64,000 nt of DNA from Promethearchaeota archaeon (GCA_016839555.1 JAEOUA010000010.1:62001-126000); one strand, 5' to 3'; positions 26,224 to 36,419 are shown, counted from the stretch's first letter. The notes: a model not told the origin generated them from the letters alone. Translations and numbers: made by a program.

Positions 26224-26240
26224 GAAGAGGGATCAAAATA

Positions 26241-27917
26241 ATGTTTTCTAAAGAAGAGTTAAATAAAATAAAACAATTAAAAAAGAATTGGAAATCTAAG
26301 GTTTTAAAAAATAATGTAAAGAAAGGGGAGAGAAAAGATAAAATTGAGACTCCCTCTGGGATTACTTTAAAGGAAATTTATGATCCACTAAATATTAAAA
26401 ATTTAGATTATCTAGAACACCTCTCTTATCCAGGCTTACCTCCTTATACCCGAGGAGTCTATCCAACCATGTATAGAGGACGATTATGGACAATGCGACA
26501 ATATAGTGGATTTGCGGATGCGCAGAAAACAAATGAACGATTTAAATACCTTATTTCTCAAGGACAAAAAGGATTATCTATTGCTTTTGATCTCCCCACT
26601 CAAATGGGTTATGATCCAGATAATGAATTATGTATCGGAGAAGTTGGAAGAGTTGGTGTTTCAGTTAGTTCATTAAAAGACTTTGAACAATTGTTTGAAG
26701 GTATTCCCCTAGATCAAATATCTACTAGTATGACAATAAATTCACCTACCGCAATTCTTTTAGCAATGTATATTGTTGTTGCCGAACAAAAAGGAATCGA
26801 GAAGGCAAAACTGAGGGGGACTGTACAGAATGATATTTTAAAAGAATATGTAGCCAGAGGTACTTATATTTTTCCTCCAGATCCTTCATTAAGATTAACA
26901 GCAGATGTGATTGAGTATTGTTCAAAATATATGCCTCTTTTTAATATCATAAGTATTAGTGGCTATCATATGCGGGAAGCAGGGTCTAATGCAATACAAG
27001 AGGTAGCATTTACATTAGCTAATGGAATTAGCTATGTGAAGGAAGTTTTAAAGAGAGGTATGAATATTGATGAGTTTGCGCCTAGATTATCATTTTTTTT
27101 TGCAGCACAAAATAATTTTTTTGAAGAAATTGCTAAATTTAGAGCAGCTAGACGATTATGGGCACGAATTATGAAAACAAAATTTAATGCTAAAGATCCT
27201 AAGTCTTTAAAAATGAGATTCCATACACAGACGGCCGGAATAACCTTAACTGCACAACAGCCTAAAGTTAATATAATAAGAGTTGCGCTTCAAGCATTAT
27301 CTAGCATTCTTGGAGGTACCCAAAGTCTTCATACATGTGGGGCAGACGAAGCATTAAGTATCCCTACAAAAGATTCTGTGAGATTATCATTAAGAACCCA
27401 ACAAGTAATAGCATATGAATCGGGTGTGTCAGATGTAATAGATCCATTAGGAGGGTCATATTATCTCGAATCTTTAACCACTGAATTAGAACAAAGAGCA
27501 ATGGAATATATAGATAAAATTGAGGAAATGGGGGGTATGGCAGCAGCAATAAATAAAAACTTTATTCAAAAAGAAATCTCCAATAATGCCTATTTGACCC
27601 AAAAAAAAATCGAGGAAGGTAATATAAAAATAATAGGTGTAAATATATTTCAAAGCAAGTATGATTTAGAAACCGAGACATTTAAATTTGATGAGAGTAT
27701 AGCTGAAAAAAAAATAAAGGAATTACAACAATTAAAAAAGGAAAGAGATAATGAAGCGGTACATGAGAGCTTAATTAATTTAAAAAAAGTAGCAGCAACT
27801 AATGAAAATATTATGCCTTCAATAATCAAAACAGTAAAATCATATGCTACTCTTCAAGAGATTTGTGATATATTAAGAGATGTATTTGGAATATATCAAA
27901 AAAGACAGATTTTTTGA
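26241..27917 (+). CDS. Methylmalonyl-CoA mutase, large (catalytic) subunit
   Basis: Protein of 558 residues, the length of the separate large subunit without the B12-binding domain. Conserved segments include YPTMYRGRLWTMRQYSGF, GLSIAFDLPTQMGYDPD, GTVQNDILKEYVARGTYIFPP, the TAGITLTAQQP stretch and DPLGGSYYLE. The Tyr of RQYSGF and the Arg of VARGTYIF stand at positions that favour methylmalonyl-CoA over isobutyryl-CoA. The usual SLHTN-SxDEA segment reads SLHTCGADEA here. The cobalamin-binding small subunit is not in this window and must be elsewhere. The reaction converts (R)-methylmalonyl-CoA and succinyl-CoA, linking odd-chain and branched-chain carbon to the Kor node. Confidence 0.88.
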   Translation: MFSKEELNKIKQLKKNWKSKVLKNNVKKGERKDKIETPSGITLKEIYDPLNIKNLDYLEHLSYPGLPPYTRGVYPTMYRGRLWTMRQYSGFADAQKTNERFKYLISQGQKGLSIAFDLPTQMGYDPDNELCIGEVGRVGVSVSSLKDFEQLFEGIPLDQISTSMTINSPTAILLAMYIVVAEQKGIEKAKLRGTVQNDILKEYVARGTYIFPPDPSLRLTADVIEYCSKYMPLFNIISISGYHMREAGSNAIQEVAFTLANGISYVKEVLKRGMNIDEFAPRLSFFFAAQNNFFEEIAKFRAARRLWARIMKTKFNAKDPKSLKMRFHTQTAGITLTAQQPKVNIIRVALQALSSILGGTQSLHTCGADEALSIPTKDSVRLSLRTQQVIAYESGVSDVIDPLGGSYYLESLTTELEQRAMEYIDKIEEMGGMAAAINKNFIQKEISNNAYLTQKKIEEGNIKIIGVNIFQSKYDLETETFKFDESIAEKKIKELQQLKKERDNEAVHESLINLKKVAATNENIMPSIIKTVKSYATLQEICDILRDVFGIYQKRQIF

Positions 27918-27974
27918 AATGAAAGTAGATGACTTATATTTTTTTATTTTTGTAATTTAATTCTTTATAGATTA

Positions 27975-29009
27975 TTATTGATTATTTTTCTTTAATAAGC
28001 GTTTTAATTGTTTATTAACAAAAGTACTAGCGATATGTATGATCCCGCTCTTGACTTTTGGATTAGAGAAAATAATTAGGATATTATCACTTAAATCTGC
28101 AGTATTATAATAAAGAGGTGCTAAATCTAACACACCTTCTGTTCCTCTGAGTGTTATCGAATGCAAAACACCAGCATTTAAACCATCAATAATATCTGTT
28201 CCAATCATGAATAAATTTTGTGCGATTGTGGCAAATAAGGAATCAGAAGCTCGATCAGAAATGGCAGATGCTAGGATTTTTCCATCATTATTTAAGATTG
28301 CAGATGCTTCTATATGTATATCTATATTTAATAATTCCTTCAATACTTCATTTAAATTTTCCGGTTTTAACTCTTTTTTACTTTTAACTTTTTCATATGA
28401 TTGTTCCTTATTAACTGTCAATTCAGGAGATGGTAACTTTTCTGATAAAAATGATAAAACTGTTTTCATATCCTTAGCTAGACGCTTTTGCCTATCTGGA
28501 GTGGCTGGTAAACATTCTTCCTTAGTTGATAATTCTTGCGTTTCATCGATTAAGTTTGATTTTGAGGGCTTTTTTATCTCTTTCTTATATGAAGGGGTTA
28601 AAAAAGAACCATCAAAAGGTATTGGGTCAATTTCCTTTAAATATTCTTTTTTATCATATTCCATCTCAATTGAATTAGACTCAAATGATGGTTCCTCATT
28701 TGTCGTTAACCCTTTATTTGGTATATCTTGAAGGTCTGATTTCTTTGGTTTTTGTTGAGACTTTGAATTCTTGCTTAGATTAGGGCCACTAAAGAATTTT
28801 AATTCTCCATATAAATCCATTTTTTGATTATTTTGGACATCTTGATCTTTTTTCTTATTTTTTGGCAAATTTTCTAGGGTATTATTTGCATTTCCATATT
28901 GAATTCGAACTCGTGGAGGTTCGGATGATACAGGGAGAACTGCGCCACATCTTCTACAAACCTTTGCATCATCTCCATTTGATGACCCACAATTACTGCA
29001 TATTCTCAT
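27975..29009 (-). CDS. Zinc-ribbon protein with disordered linker and roadblock domain
   Basis: Protein of 344 residues. The N-terminus is a zinc ribbon, CSNCG...CRRCG. Residues 25-215 are polar, low-complexity and probably disordered. Residues 215-340 match the roadblock/LC7 layout: LNEVLKELLNIDIHIEASAI, then LNNDGKILASAI, SDSLFATIAQNLFMIGTDII and strands HSITLRGTEGVLDLAPLYYN and NILIIFSN. In bacteria and eukaryotes roadblock proteins regulate MglA, Rag or Rab-like GTPases. It lies 206 bases downstream of an Arf-like GTPase on the same strand, so the two may work together. Confidence 0.72.
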   Translation of the reverse strand: MRICSNCGSSNGDDAKVCRRCGAVLPVSSEPPRVRIQYGNANNTLENLPKNKKKDQDVQNNQKMDLYGELKFFSGPNLSKNSKSQQKPKKSDLQDIPNKGLTTNEEPSFESNSIEMEYDKKEYLKEIDPIPFDGSFLTPSYKKEIKKPSKSNLIDETQELSTKEECLPATPDRQKRLAKDMKTVLSFLSEKLPSPELTVNKEQSYEKVKSKKELKPENLNEVLKELLNIDIHIEASAILNNDGKILASAISDRASDSLFATIAQNLFMIGTDIIDGLNAGVLHSITLRGTEGVLDLAPLYYNTADLSDNILIIFSNPKVKSGIIHIASTFVNKQLKRLLKKNNQ

Positions 29010-29215
29010 GCTTAACCTCTAATATTTTAGATATTAAATGATATAAATGATATATTGTTTTTTATATAAATATGCTTCCTTTTTTATAAATTACAGTCTA
29101 AAAGAACTATAAAAACAAAATAATAAAAATTTATTCTTTATAAATTGAAAACCTAAATTTTGAAATAGTTACATGCTATTAATATTAAAAAATATTTAAA
29201 AAAACCAAGAAAAAT

Positions 29216-30154
29216 TTACCTAATAAATGATTCCAAAAAATTACTTAATATTACTACTGAATCATTATTATAGGTGGATTCCTTCTTTACAAAAAGTAGA
29301 TAATAAGGTGGATTAACCCTTATTTGGGAAAAGAAAAAATATCTATTATGTCGATATACAATAATTTTATCTTCTGGATTCTTTACAGAAAAACCTCTGG
29401 TCCCAACTAATAGATTAAATCGGTCATTTAAGCGAAGAAAATAAGGAGGAACTAAATTCATTAATTCTTCAATATTGTTATCTTCAAAAAAAGAACTGAC
29501 TATTAAGGAATTATTATCAATTAATACTGCCCCTTCACAGTTTTCTTTATAAGCAAATTGTTCTAATGTTCTATTTAATAACTCAGGTTTATCTATAAGT
29601 GTGAGGAAAATTTCAGACATTACTTGTATTAATCCAGAAATATCATATACAGAAGTCTTATAGAAATAGAGCCGTTTATAGTTAGATGCTTTCTTAATAT
29701 CTTCCTTTAAATTGATTATTAATTCCGAATATTCATTTAATGCACTTCTTTCCAACGCGGGATCGTACTTATGAAAGAATATATAAATTGGAGGATTGAT
29801 TTCTAATTCCTCAAATTTTTTGATAACATCATCAAGATAACTAAGAGCCTCTGGAATCCTTTTTTTATTTCTGATGTCTATACAAAAGATACAGATTTCT
29901 GTATTATCGAAATATTTACCAGGATTTTTAATATATGAGATACGATAGAGTTCTTGTCCACCAAGGTCCCACTCGCTTATGTTTCTTCCTAAGAAACTAA
30001 AAACCCTTCTCTGAGCCCCTCTAGTGGGAGTAATAGAAGATATTTTCGAAAATTCTCTTTGTAAAGCTAGTATAATAGAGCTTTTTCCTGCATTATCCAA
30101 TCCGGTGAAGAGAATCTTCTCAACCTCGATGTCCTCTTGTTTTAAATATTCCAT
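29216..30154 (-). CDS. Arf-like GTPase fused to C-terminal roadblock/longin-like domain
   Basis: Protein of 312 residues. The G domain (10-195) has G1 GLDNAGKSS (18-26), PTRG (43-46), G3 DLGGQELY (63-70) and G4 HKYD (128-131), where His replaces the usual Asn of NKxD. The C-terminal half (about 200-312) has AVLIDNNSLIVSSFFED, then PPYFLRLNDRFNLLVG, strands of a roadblock/longin-like domain. It lacks the N-terminal longin domain of the two larger paralogues. The Asn-to-His change may weaken guanine recognition or shift specificity. Its neighbours are a roadblock protein and threonine synthase. Confidence 0.75.
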   Translation of the reverse strand: MEYLKQEDIEVEKILFTGLDNAGKSSIILALQREFSKISSITPTRGAQRRVFSFLGRNISEWDLGGQELYRISYIKNPGKYFDNTEICIFCIDIRNKKRIPEALSYLDDVIKKFEELEINPPIYIFFHKYDPALERSALNEYSELIINLKEDIKKASNYKRLYFYKTSVYDISGLIQVMSEIFLTLIDKPELLNRTLEQFAYKENCEGAVLIDNNSLIVSSFFEDNNIEELMNLVPPYFLRLNDRFNLLVGTRGFSVKNPEDKIIVYRHNRYFFFSQIRVNPPYYLLFVKKESTYNNDSVVILSNFLESFIR

Positions 30155-30220
30155 TTGTGAATTTCACCTTACACTCATTAATATTTATTATAATAAATAA
30201 ATATAATAAATATTTGCAAT

Positions 30221-31573
30221 CTAGAAATTTTCTTTTAAAAAGGCTTTAAAATCTTGATATGTTTCAATTTTAACGGGATTGGGAATTTCTTTTTTTTTTT
30301 CAATTTTTTTTAATGATATTGGCATTTCTGGAGTAATATTGATTAGATTAATGATTTCATCAGGAAATTTAGCAGGATCCGCTGTTTCTAAGGTGATTGA
30401 TTTTAATTTGAAATCCCTTGGATAATCTCTTCGATATTTTTGGAGCGCAGCCCAGCCTACAGCACCATGAGGCTCAATAATTTTATTAAAATTTTTATAA
30501 AATCTTTCGATTGTTTTTTTCGTCAATTCATCGGAGATAGAATAAGAAACGATATCTTGACGTATTTTATCCATATTAGGCTTCTTAAGAAGATTTCCTT
30601 TTTCGTTCATTTGTCCTCCATATAAATCAATTAATCTTGCCAAGTTAGAAGGATGCCCAACATTCATAGCATTAGAAATGCAGTTTATGGAGGGCTCTAT
30701 TTTTTGATATACTCCTGTTTTTAGAAATTGAGGGAATTCATTGTTTTCATTTACAGCGGCAATGAATTTACCACCAGGGAGTCCCATTCTATATGCGATT
30801 AACCCTCCCATTAAATTTCCAAAATTTCCTGAGGGAGCTGAAAATATAATTTTTTCATCTTTTTTTTCTATAATTTGAGCATAACTCCAAAAATAATAAA
30901 GAGTTTGAGGCAATAAACGTCCAAAATTTATTGAGTTGGCAGAGGATAAATTTAAATGCGAAAGATCCTCATCTGCAAATGCGGTTTTTACCATTTTCTG
31001 ACAATCATCAAATTTTTCTTCTATTCCAATCGAAATAATATTTTTTCCTAATGTGGTCATTTGTTTTCGTTGTAATTCACTTATTTCATTTTTAGGATAT
31101 AACACAACGACTTTAATTCCATTTATCTCATAGAAAGCATTACACGCAGCACCTCCAGTATCTCCACTTGTGGCAACAAGAATAATAATATTCATATTTT
31201 CTTGTTTAAGGAAATATTCCATTAAATTCGCCAATGTTCTCATACCTATATCCTTAAAGCTACAAGTTGGACCCCGATCCAAATAACAAATATAATCCTT
31301 TTTAGTTATCTTTTCAATGGGTGCAGGAAAATTTAAAGCTCTATTAATTATTGTTTTTAAATCATCTGAGGGAATCTCATCCCCAATTATTTTTGATAAA
31401 ACTATAAAAGCGATTTCTTGGAATTCTAAATTTTTAAAAGAATAAATTTGATTTTTATTTAATTTAGGAATTTGATTTAGCATATATAATCCTTTGTCTA
31501 AGGCTTGCCCCCTTAAAATTGCTGTTTTAAATCCGACTTCCTTTGTTTTATAATTTGTAGAATGAAATAACAT
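30221..31573 (-). CDS. thrC: Threonine synthase
   Basis: Protein of 450 residues of the PLP-dependent threonine synthase family. The PLP lysine lies in DRGPTCSFKDIGMRTL, and the phosphate-binding loop is ATSGDTGGAACNAF. Further on, SANSINFGRLLPQ and APSGNFGNLMGG follow the longer threonine synthase class. It converts O-phosphohomoserine to threonine. Homoserine dehydrogenase and an ACT protein are found at 35406-37046, so most of the branch from aspartate semialdehyde is close by; homoserine kinase is not seen here. Confidence 0.9.
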   Translation of the reverse strand: MLFHSTNYKTKEVGFKTAILRGQALDKGLYMLNQIPKLNKNQIYSFKNLEFQEIAFIVLSKIIGDEIPSDDLKTIINRALNFPAPIEKITKKDYICYLDRGPTCSFKDIGMRTLANLMEYFLKQENMNIIILVATSGDTGGAACNAFYEINGIKVVVLYPKNEISELQRKQMTTLGKNIISIGIEEKFDDCQKMVKTAFADEDLSHLNLSSANSINFGRLLPQTLYYFWSYAQIIEKKDEKIIFSAPSGNFGNLMGGLIAYRMGLPGGKFIAAVNENNEFPQFLKTGVYQKIEPSINCISNAMNVGHPSNLARLIDLYGGQMNEKGNLLKKPNMDKIRQDIVSYSISDELTKKTIERFYKNFNKIIEPHGAVGWAALQKYRRDYPRDFKLKSITLETADPAKFPDEIINLINITPEMPISLKKIEKKKEIPNPVKIETYQDFKAFLKENF

Positions 31574-31844
31574 AATTTATATGATAAAGTTAACCAAAAT
31601 TAATTAAAATTTTCCAAAAAAATCTGTGATATCAAAATATATCATAATTTCTTTTCCATTTACTTCAATAACTTTATTTATTTATACTATAATATCTGGC
31701 TTTAATCTTTTTCCAACTGGGATAAGTGTATTTTTAAAAAATTTATTATAGAATTAGATTTTGTTTTAAAGTTTTCTTTAAGCATTTCCTTCTTATTCCT
31801 ATTTTCTTCGCTTTTTTCGGATAATATGATTTAATCACTTAATT

Positions 31845-32405
31845 TTAAAATTCTTCTGCCAAATCCAGATTTATTTTCATATTTTTTTTATTAATTAATT
31901 TATTAACCAATTCAAGAACTTGTTCTGGTGATTCTGCTTCATAAATTTTATCGTTTCTTCTATTATCAATGCTTTTTCCAGCTAATTTTTCCGACCAGCC
32001 TCCAACACCTGTTAATGCTATAACTGGCTTTTCATATATCCAAGCGAAAGCCATCTCACTTAAAGTTCCTGCTTTTCCTCCAATGGCAACAACTATATCT
32101 CCACTAAGAACCACCACAATATTTCTTGCTTGTGAAAATGGTACGGGTATTGCAATATCTACATATCGATTAGCAGCATCTTTTTGCTTATAAGGAATGA
32201 TTCCAATAGTAAGACCGTTTTCTTGCTTTGCACCTTTACACACTGCCTCCATCCCACCAAAAAGCCCTCCACAGGCAATAGCATATTTATTTTTTGCTAA
32301 AAGCTTGCCTATTTCAAATGCTTTTTTTTCAGTATTAGTATCGATTTCACTCCCACAAATAATTGAAATTATTCCTTTATAATCTCGTTGAAAATTAAAG
32401 TCCAT
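31845..32405 (-). CDS. LOG-like Rossmann nucleotide-binding protein (TIGR00725 type)
   Basis: Protein of 186 residues. The opening GIISIICGSEIDTNTEKKAFEIGKLL and the motif GGKAGTLSEMAFAW (GGxxGTxxE) define the lysine-decarboxylase-like/LOG family. LOG enzymes release bases from nucleoside monophosphates, but many archaeal members of this TIGR00725 branch have no proven reaction. It has a single coding frame without partner genes. Confidence 0.78.
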   Translation of the reverse strand: MDFNFQRDYKGIISIICGSEIDTNTEKKAFEIGKLLAKNKYAIACGGLFGGMEAVCKGAKQENGLTIGIIPYKQKDAANRYVDIAIPVPFSQARNIVVVLSGDIVVAIGGKAGTLSEMAFAWIYEKPVIALTGVGGWSEKLAGKSIDNRRNDKIYEAESPEQVLELVNKLINKKNMKINLDLAEEF

Positions 32406-32572
32406 CTTTATTTTCTTTAATAATAATTTAAATTAATTTAAATATATTCTATTTAAGATAAAATAATTTTTAAAATTGATATAAGCTCTTTTCTTATAAA
32501 TGCATTTATTTTTGATTTAAAAACAGACATAATGATTTAATTTAATTTTTGAATGAAATTTCTCAGAAATAG

Positions 32573-32588
32573 AAAAAAATAGAAAAAA
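32573..32588 (-). terminator. Oligo-T tracts after the membrane protein gene
   Basis: Minus-strand T runs of seven and six bases start about 12 bases after the stop codon at 32601. Confidence 0.4.
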
Positions 32589-32600
32589 TTTTAAAATTTT

Positions 32601-33158
32601 TTAATAAGATTCTCTTCTAATAGAAAAAAGATGTATTAAAGAGGTAATTATAGTTATTATTGCAGGAATTAATACTAAGTAAAATCCTACACCAGCCTCA
32701 GCGGATGCTAACTTAAGGATTATTGCTATAAAAATATTCAGAATAAAAACGAAGGTAGGGATTTCAGGTTTAATATAATTTTTAAAAATATAAAATTGAA
32801 TAATTGTAATTAATACTAAAACAACTCCAATTATTATAATAAGAATAACCACAGATTTAGCCTCAGTACTAATTAATTGAATTATTCCCAAAATTGATAT
32901 TGCTATTGCTAAAACAAGCATCATATATCCAATTATTGAAGGAGCCAACACTATACTTCCTGCAAGATTCTCTAAATCACTAACATTATTAATTATGGGT
33001 ATTCCAGTCATCTTACCTAATGGAGTTATTTCAATTGATAATAATCCATATATATCGATTTTCCCTATAGGTAAAAATATCCCAAGAAGAGCCAAGCCCC
33101 CTAGAATTATAGAAAAGATACCAGCATATTTATTAAAACCCACTTGTATTTTCACCAT
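32601..33158 (-). CDS. Multi-TM membrane protein, family of four in this window
   Basis: Protein of 185 residues with about four to five hydrophobic helices: one near 10-30, a 45-residue loop, then 72-95, 100-125, about 135-150 and 158-178. The ending reads VGFYLVLIPAIITII. The GFY phrase before the last helix and the SIILGGLALLGIFLPIG-like opening are shared with the proteins at 33783-34382, 34656-35210 and 37304-37948. I do not recognise the family. The topology recalls tetraspan proteins. Confidence 0.6.
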   Translation of the reverse strand: MVKIQVGFNKYAGIFSIILGGLALLGIFLPIGKIDIYGLLSIEITPLGKMTGIPIINNVSDLENLAGSIVLAPSIIGYMMLVLAIAISILGIIQLISTEAKSVVILIIIIGVVLVLITIIQFYIFKNYIKPEIPTFVFILNIFIAIILKLASAEAGVGFYLVLIPAIITIITSLIHLFSIRRESY

Positions 33159-33782
33159 TTAATTTAAATTTATTGTAAATTAATAGAATTACATTAAATT
33201 TAAAGGTTTTGCGTATTAATATTGAAAAGGATTTAAAAAATTTTATTATTTCTAATTTTCTTGAATTAATTCTCTAATAAAGTTCTAATTATGATAAATT
33301 TTTAGTAAAAAGATTTTTTTAAATGCTTTTTGAATTAATCTTAGTCTTTAGAAATTCTTTTTATCTATTTTTTAGAATAAAACTCAATTCAAAAAACCCT
33401 CAAAAGAATTCTATATAATATTTCTTTACTCTGATTTTATGATTTTATTATTATTGAATTTTTAATTATGTTACTTTCAACCCAAATTCATTAAAGAATA
33501 TTGATTTCTAATTAACTTATTGGAAATTAATTTTTGATATTTTTACAATTAAAGCCTCTGTTTTCGTTTCCTAATAATTTGGATATGGATATCTTTTTCA
33601 ATACGCAAAATAAATCAAATTAAAAGAGATCAATAATAAAAAAAATATAGATTCTATGAATTAATTACAATTATTATTTTTTTAAGATACTTGAAAAAAG
33701 AGGTTTAAAAAAAAAAAAATTAAAATTAAATTTTAGAATTTTTATTATTATTTTTATTATTATTATTTAGTTTTTATAGCGT
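33159..33782. other. Gene-free A+T-rich gap
   Basis: These 624 bases show no convincing frame or RNA. A 13-A run at 33707-33719 (T on the minus strand) and an ATT-rich simple repeat (about 33740-33770) follow the stop codon of the gene at 33783 and may act as its terminator. The right-hand part of the gap, near 33159-33200, holds the promoter of the gene ending at 32601. Confidence 0.5.
33707..33719 (-). terminator. 13-T tract after membrane protein gene
   Basis: On the minus strand a T13 run lies 64 bases after the stop codon at 33783. Confidence 0.4.
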
Positions 33783-34382
33783 CTAGCCCCTCATCTTTAT
33801 GATTAAAACTATTTCAACGATCAATGCTATGATTGCACCAATAATAATATAATAGAATCCTAAAGCTGCTTTAGTTACCACACCACCCAACATTATTACA
33901 GCCGCAAAGAGCCCTGCGTCACCAGTTAAATCTGCCATTATTATAGAGATTAATATAATCATTGGATCCCCTACTAATGCTGATGGAATTGAAGCCAATA
34001 TGATATATTGAAGGATTATAAGTACTATTAATGCTATACTGACAATTAAAGCAACAATAATAATTTTAGAGTCTTCGTGTAATGCAAATTGCATAGCTCC
34101 TAATGCTATTATCGCAACTGCTAGTCCTGTTATTATGAATCCTATAATTATGGGGATCAAGGCTTGACTAGATAAACCAGTAAGACCTCCTAATCTAGAA
34201 AATCCCAAAAATTGCCCATACCAGTAATCCCCAGTCATTTGACCCGTACAAGTTATCCATATTTCCATGCTGGTAAAAGAAAAGCTACCACTAATAATTT
34301 TAGTTACATTTAAGTATGTACCAACAAGAGCTAATATGCCTCCAATAATAGGGATAAGAGCTAATAATTTTTTAGTTTCCAT
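33783..34382 (-). CDS. Multi-TM membrane protein, paralogue 2
   Basis: Protein of 199 residues with a helix near 8-28, a loop of about 50 residues rich in aromatic and glycine residues (with a Trp/Tyr patch, GDYWYGQFLG), then three to four more helices. The C-terminal LGFYYIIIGAIIALIVEIV matches the GFY signature of the family. No function known. Confidence 0.6.
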   Translation of the reverse strand: METKKLLALIPIIGGILALVGTYLNVTKIISGSFSFTSMEIWITCTGQMTGDYWYGQFLGFSRLGGLTGLSSQALIPIIIGFIITGLAVAIIALGAMQFALHEDSKIIIVALIVSIALIVLIILQYIILASIPSALVGDPMIILISIIMADLTGDAGLFAAVIMLGGVVTKAALGFYYIIIGAIIALIVEIVLIIKMRG

Positions 34383-34655
34383 TTTATTTCACCATTTTGT
34401 TTAAAAATATTGTGATTTATTATAATTTTTTGTTTATATATAAATATTGCTATTGTATGGAATGAAAAAGATACTCAATCTTATTGCCTTGATAATAATT
34501 TTTAAAGAATTATATTTGGTTTTCAATATCCAATAGAATTTTATAATATAGGTCACCAAAGCCTTATTTTTATTCAATATAAGTAATTTTAAAGTAAGAA
34601 AAACTGGTATGGAAATTAAAAGAAAAAATAGTGTTAGAATTAAAAATGATATTTT

Positions 34656-35210
34656 TTATTTTTTCAATATAAAAATAGCATAAATTGAACTTAATACTAA
34701 AGCAATTCCAGGAAATAATAAGAAATAGAAGCCCACATGTGGTACAAATTTTATAGTTATAAAATAACTTGTAATTCCAAAAATATCAGTTGTATAAATA
34801 TCTAAAACACTCTGGATTAATATATATTCAGCTATAGATAATATAATTAAAGCTCCACTTGAAATAATAGTTATCAATAAAAGGGAAAGTGATTTTGGAT
34901 TTCTTCTTTGTTTGATTCCTAATATTATGATTATTAAAGCAATAACTGCAATTATGTATTCAATAATTACTGGAAAAATTAAAGACCTATATATATCGAT
35001 TTCTTCAAACAGATAAAATGAATTTTTTACATTAACTATGCCTAGTATTTGTAAGGAAATATATATCAATCCAAGCAAAAAATAATAGCCGATTGCCGAT
35101 ATTATTCCTATAAAAGAAGCTTTAGCCATATTCATAGGAATGAATATTGCTATAAGAGTAAATACTCCACCTATAAAGGTTACCATCCAACTTTTTTTAG
35201 AAAAATCCAT
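34656..35210 (-). CDS. Multi-TM membrane protein, paralogue 3
   Basis: Protein of 184 residues. It starts with WMVTFIGGVFTLIAIFIPM, has about five hydrophobic segments, and ends VGFYFLLFPGIALVLSSIY. The GFY and the GGVF(T/A)L opening tie it to its three paralogues. No soluble domain is visible. Confidence 0.6.
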   Translation of the reverse strand: MDFSKKSWMVTFIGGVFTLIAIFIPMNMAKASFIGIISAIGYYFLLGLIYISLQILGIVNVKNSFYLFEEIDIYRSLIFPVIIEYIIAVIALIIIILGIKQRRNPKSLSLLLITIISSGALIILSIAEYILIQSVLDIYTTDIFGITSYFITIKFVPHVGFYFLLFPGIALVLSSIYAIFILKK

Positions 35211-35405
35211 TTTAATTTTCCAATTAATTATAAAAGTGCATAATAAATCAAAATAATCTATTAAATATATTTAAATCTTATTTTAAAAAAAGAATAATTT
35301 AAAAATTTTAAACTTAGTACAAAAAGATTTTAAAAAGAGAGTTTTAATATAAAGTTTAATAAGTTATATAGCAAAATTAAGTTGATTTATTAAATATTCA
35401 ATCTT

Positions 35406-36419
35406 TTAGTGGATGTATCCTCTTAATTTCTGAATGTTTATTAAATCATTTAAAATTGCTGCTGCTGCTTCTTTTGCACCTGCACCTCGTCCCATAAGTA
35501 TTATTGGACCAGCATATTTCGTTTGAATCTCTATGACATTTAAAGTCCCATTAATATCTAAAGAAGAATTTTTTTCAATTAAGCGGGGTTCTACTAATAA
35601 AGAGTTATTCTTATAGATAGCTAAATGTTTTATCACATAACCATCTGATTTAGCAAGTTTTATGGCTTGAGGAGTGATATCAGAAATTCCTCTTATTTTT
35701 ACATCTTTAATTGTTAAAGATAAATCAAATAATTCATTTACCAAAATTACTAATTTTCCAGCTGCATCAAAACCTTCAATATCTAAAGTAGGATCGGCTT
35801 CAGCATAGCCCAATTCTTGGGCCTCTTTAAGAGCTAGTGAAAACTCAACTCCTTCAGAGGTCATTCTTGACAAAATATAATTAGAAGTGCCATTGAGAAT
35901 AGATTTAATCCCAATTATTTCATTTGCGATTAAATCATTTTTAATAGCTAGTGCTGGAACGCACGAAGCAACAGTGGCATCATACTTTATGTAGCACTTA
36001 TTTTTTTCTGCAAGTTCATGGAGCTCCCTATATTTAAGATAAAATGGACCTTTATTAGAGGATACAACGTCAAATCCATTATTAAGTGCCTCAATAATAT
36101 GGCTTAAAGCGGGCTCACCAGTATCAGGATTTGTGGGGGTTGTCTCGATACATGTTTCAATATCTAATTTTGATAAATAATTAAGAGCTTTTACATTTTT
36201 TTCCCAATCTTCAAGTTTTCTAAAATTTTCCCCAATATCAAATATTTTTGCAAGATCTAATCCATTATTATTAATTAATGCTCCATCATATTCAAATATT
36301 GCAATAATTCTAAAATTTAATCCAAATTTAGTTTTTAGTATTTCTTGCTTTTTTTGAAGTAATTTTAGAAATTGCGTCCCTACATTTCCTTTACCAATTA
36401 AGCATAAATTTCGTTCCAA
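35406..36419 (-). CDS. hom: Homoserine dehydrogenase
   Basis: Protein of 337 residues. NLCLIGKGNVGTQFL (residues 4-18) is the NAD(P)-binding Rossmann motif. KSILNGTSNYILSRM and AQELGYAEADPTLDIEGFDAAGKL are the homoserine dehydrogenase signature, with the catalytic Asp and Lys in the last segment. It reduces aspartate semialdehyde to homoserine. The start is TTG; no better ATG precedes the Rossmann motif. The ACT gene lies 96 bases upstream on the same strand and the pair is probably co-transcribed. No aspartokinase fusion is present. Confidence 0.9.
   Translation of the reverse strand: MERNLCLIGKGNVGTQFLKLLQKKQEILKTKFGLNFRIIAIFEYDGALINNNGLDLAKIFDIGENFRKLEDWEKNVKALNYLSKLDIETCIETTPTNPDTGEPALSHIIEALNNGFDVVSSNKGPFYLKYRELHELAEKNKCYIKYDATVASCVPALAIKNDLIANEIIGIKSILNGTSNYILSRMTSEGVEFSLALKEAQELGYAEADPTLDIEGFDAAGKLVILVNELFDLSLTIKDVKIRGISDITPQAIKLAKSDGYVIKHLAIYKNNSLLVEPRLIEKNSSLDINGTLNVIEIQTKYAGPIILMGRGAGAKEAAAAILNDLINIQKLRGYIH

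Noticed and set aside
33740..33772. ATT simple repeat as a possible origin element
   Set aside because: No Cdc6/Orc1 gene, no ORB motif and no clustered inverted repeats nearby.
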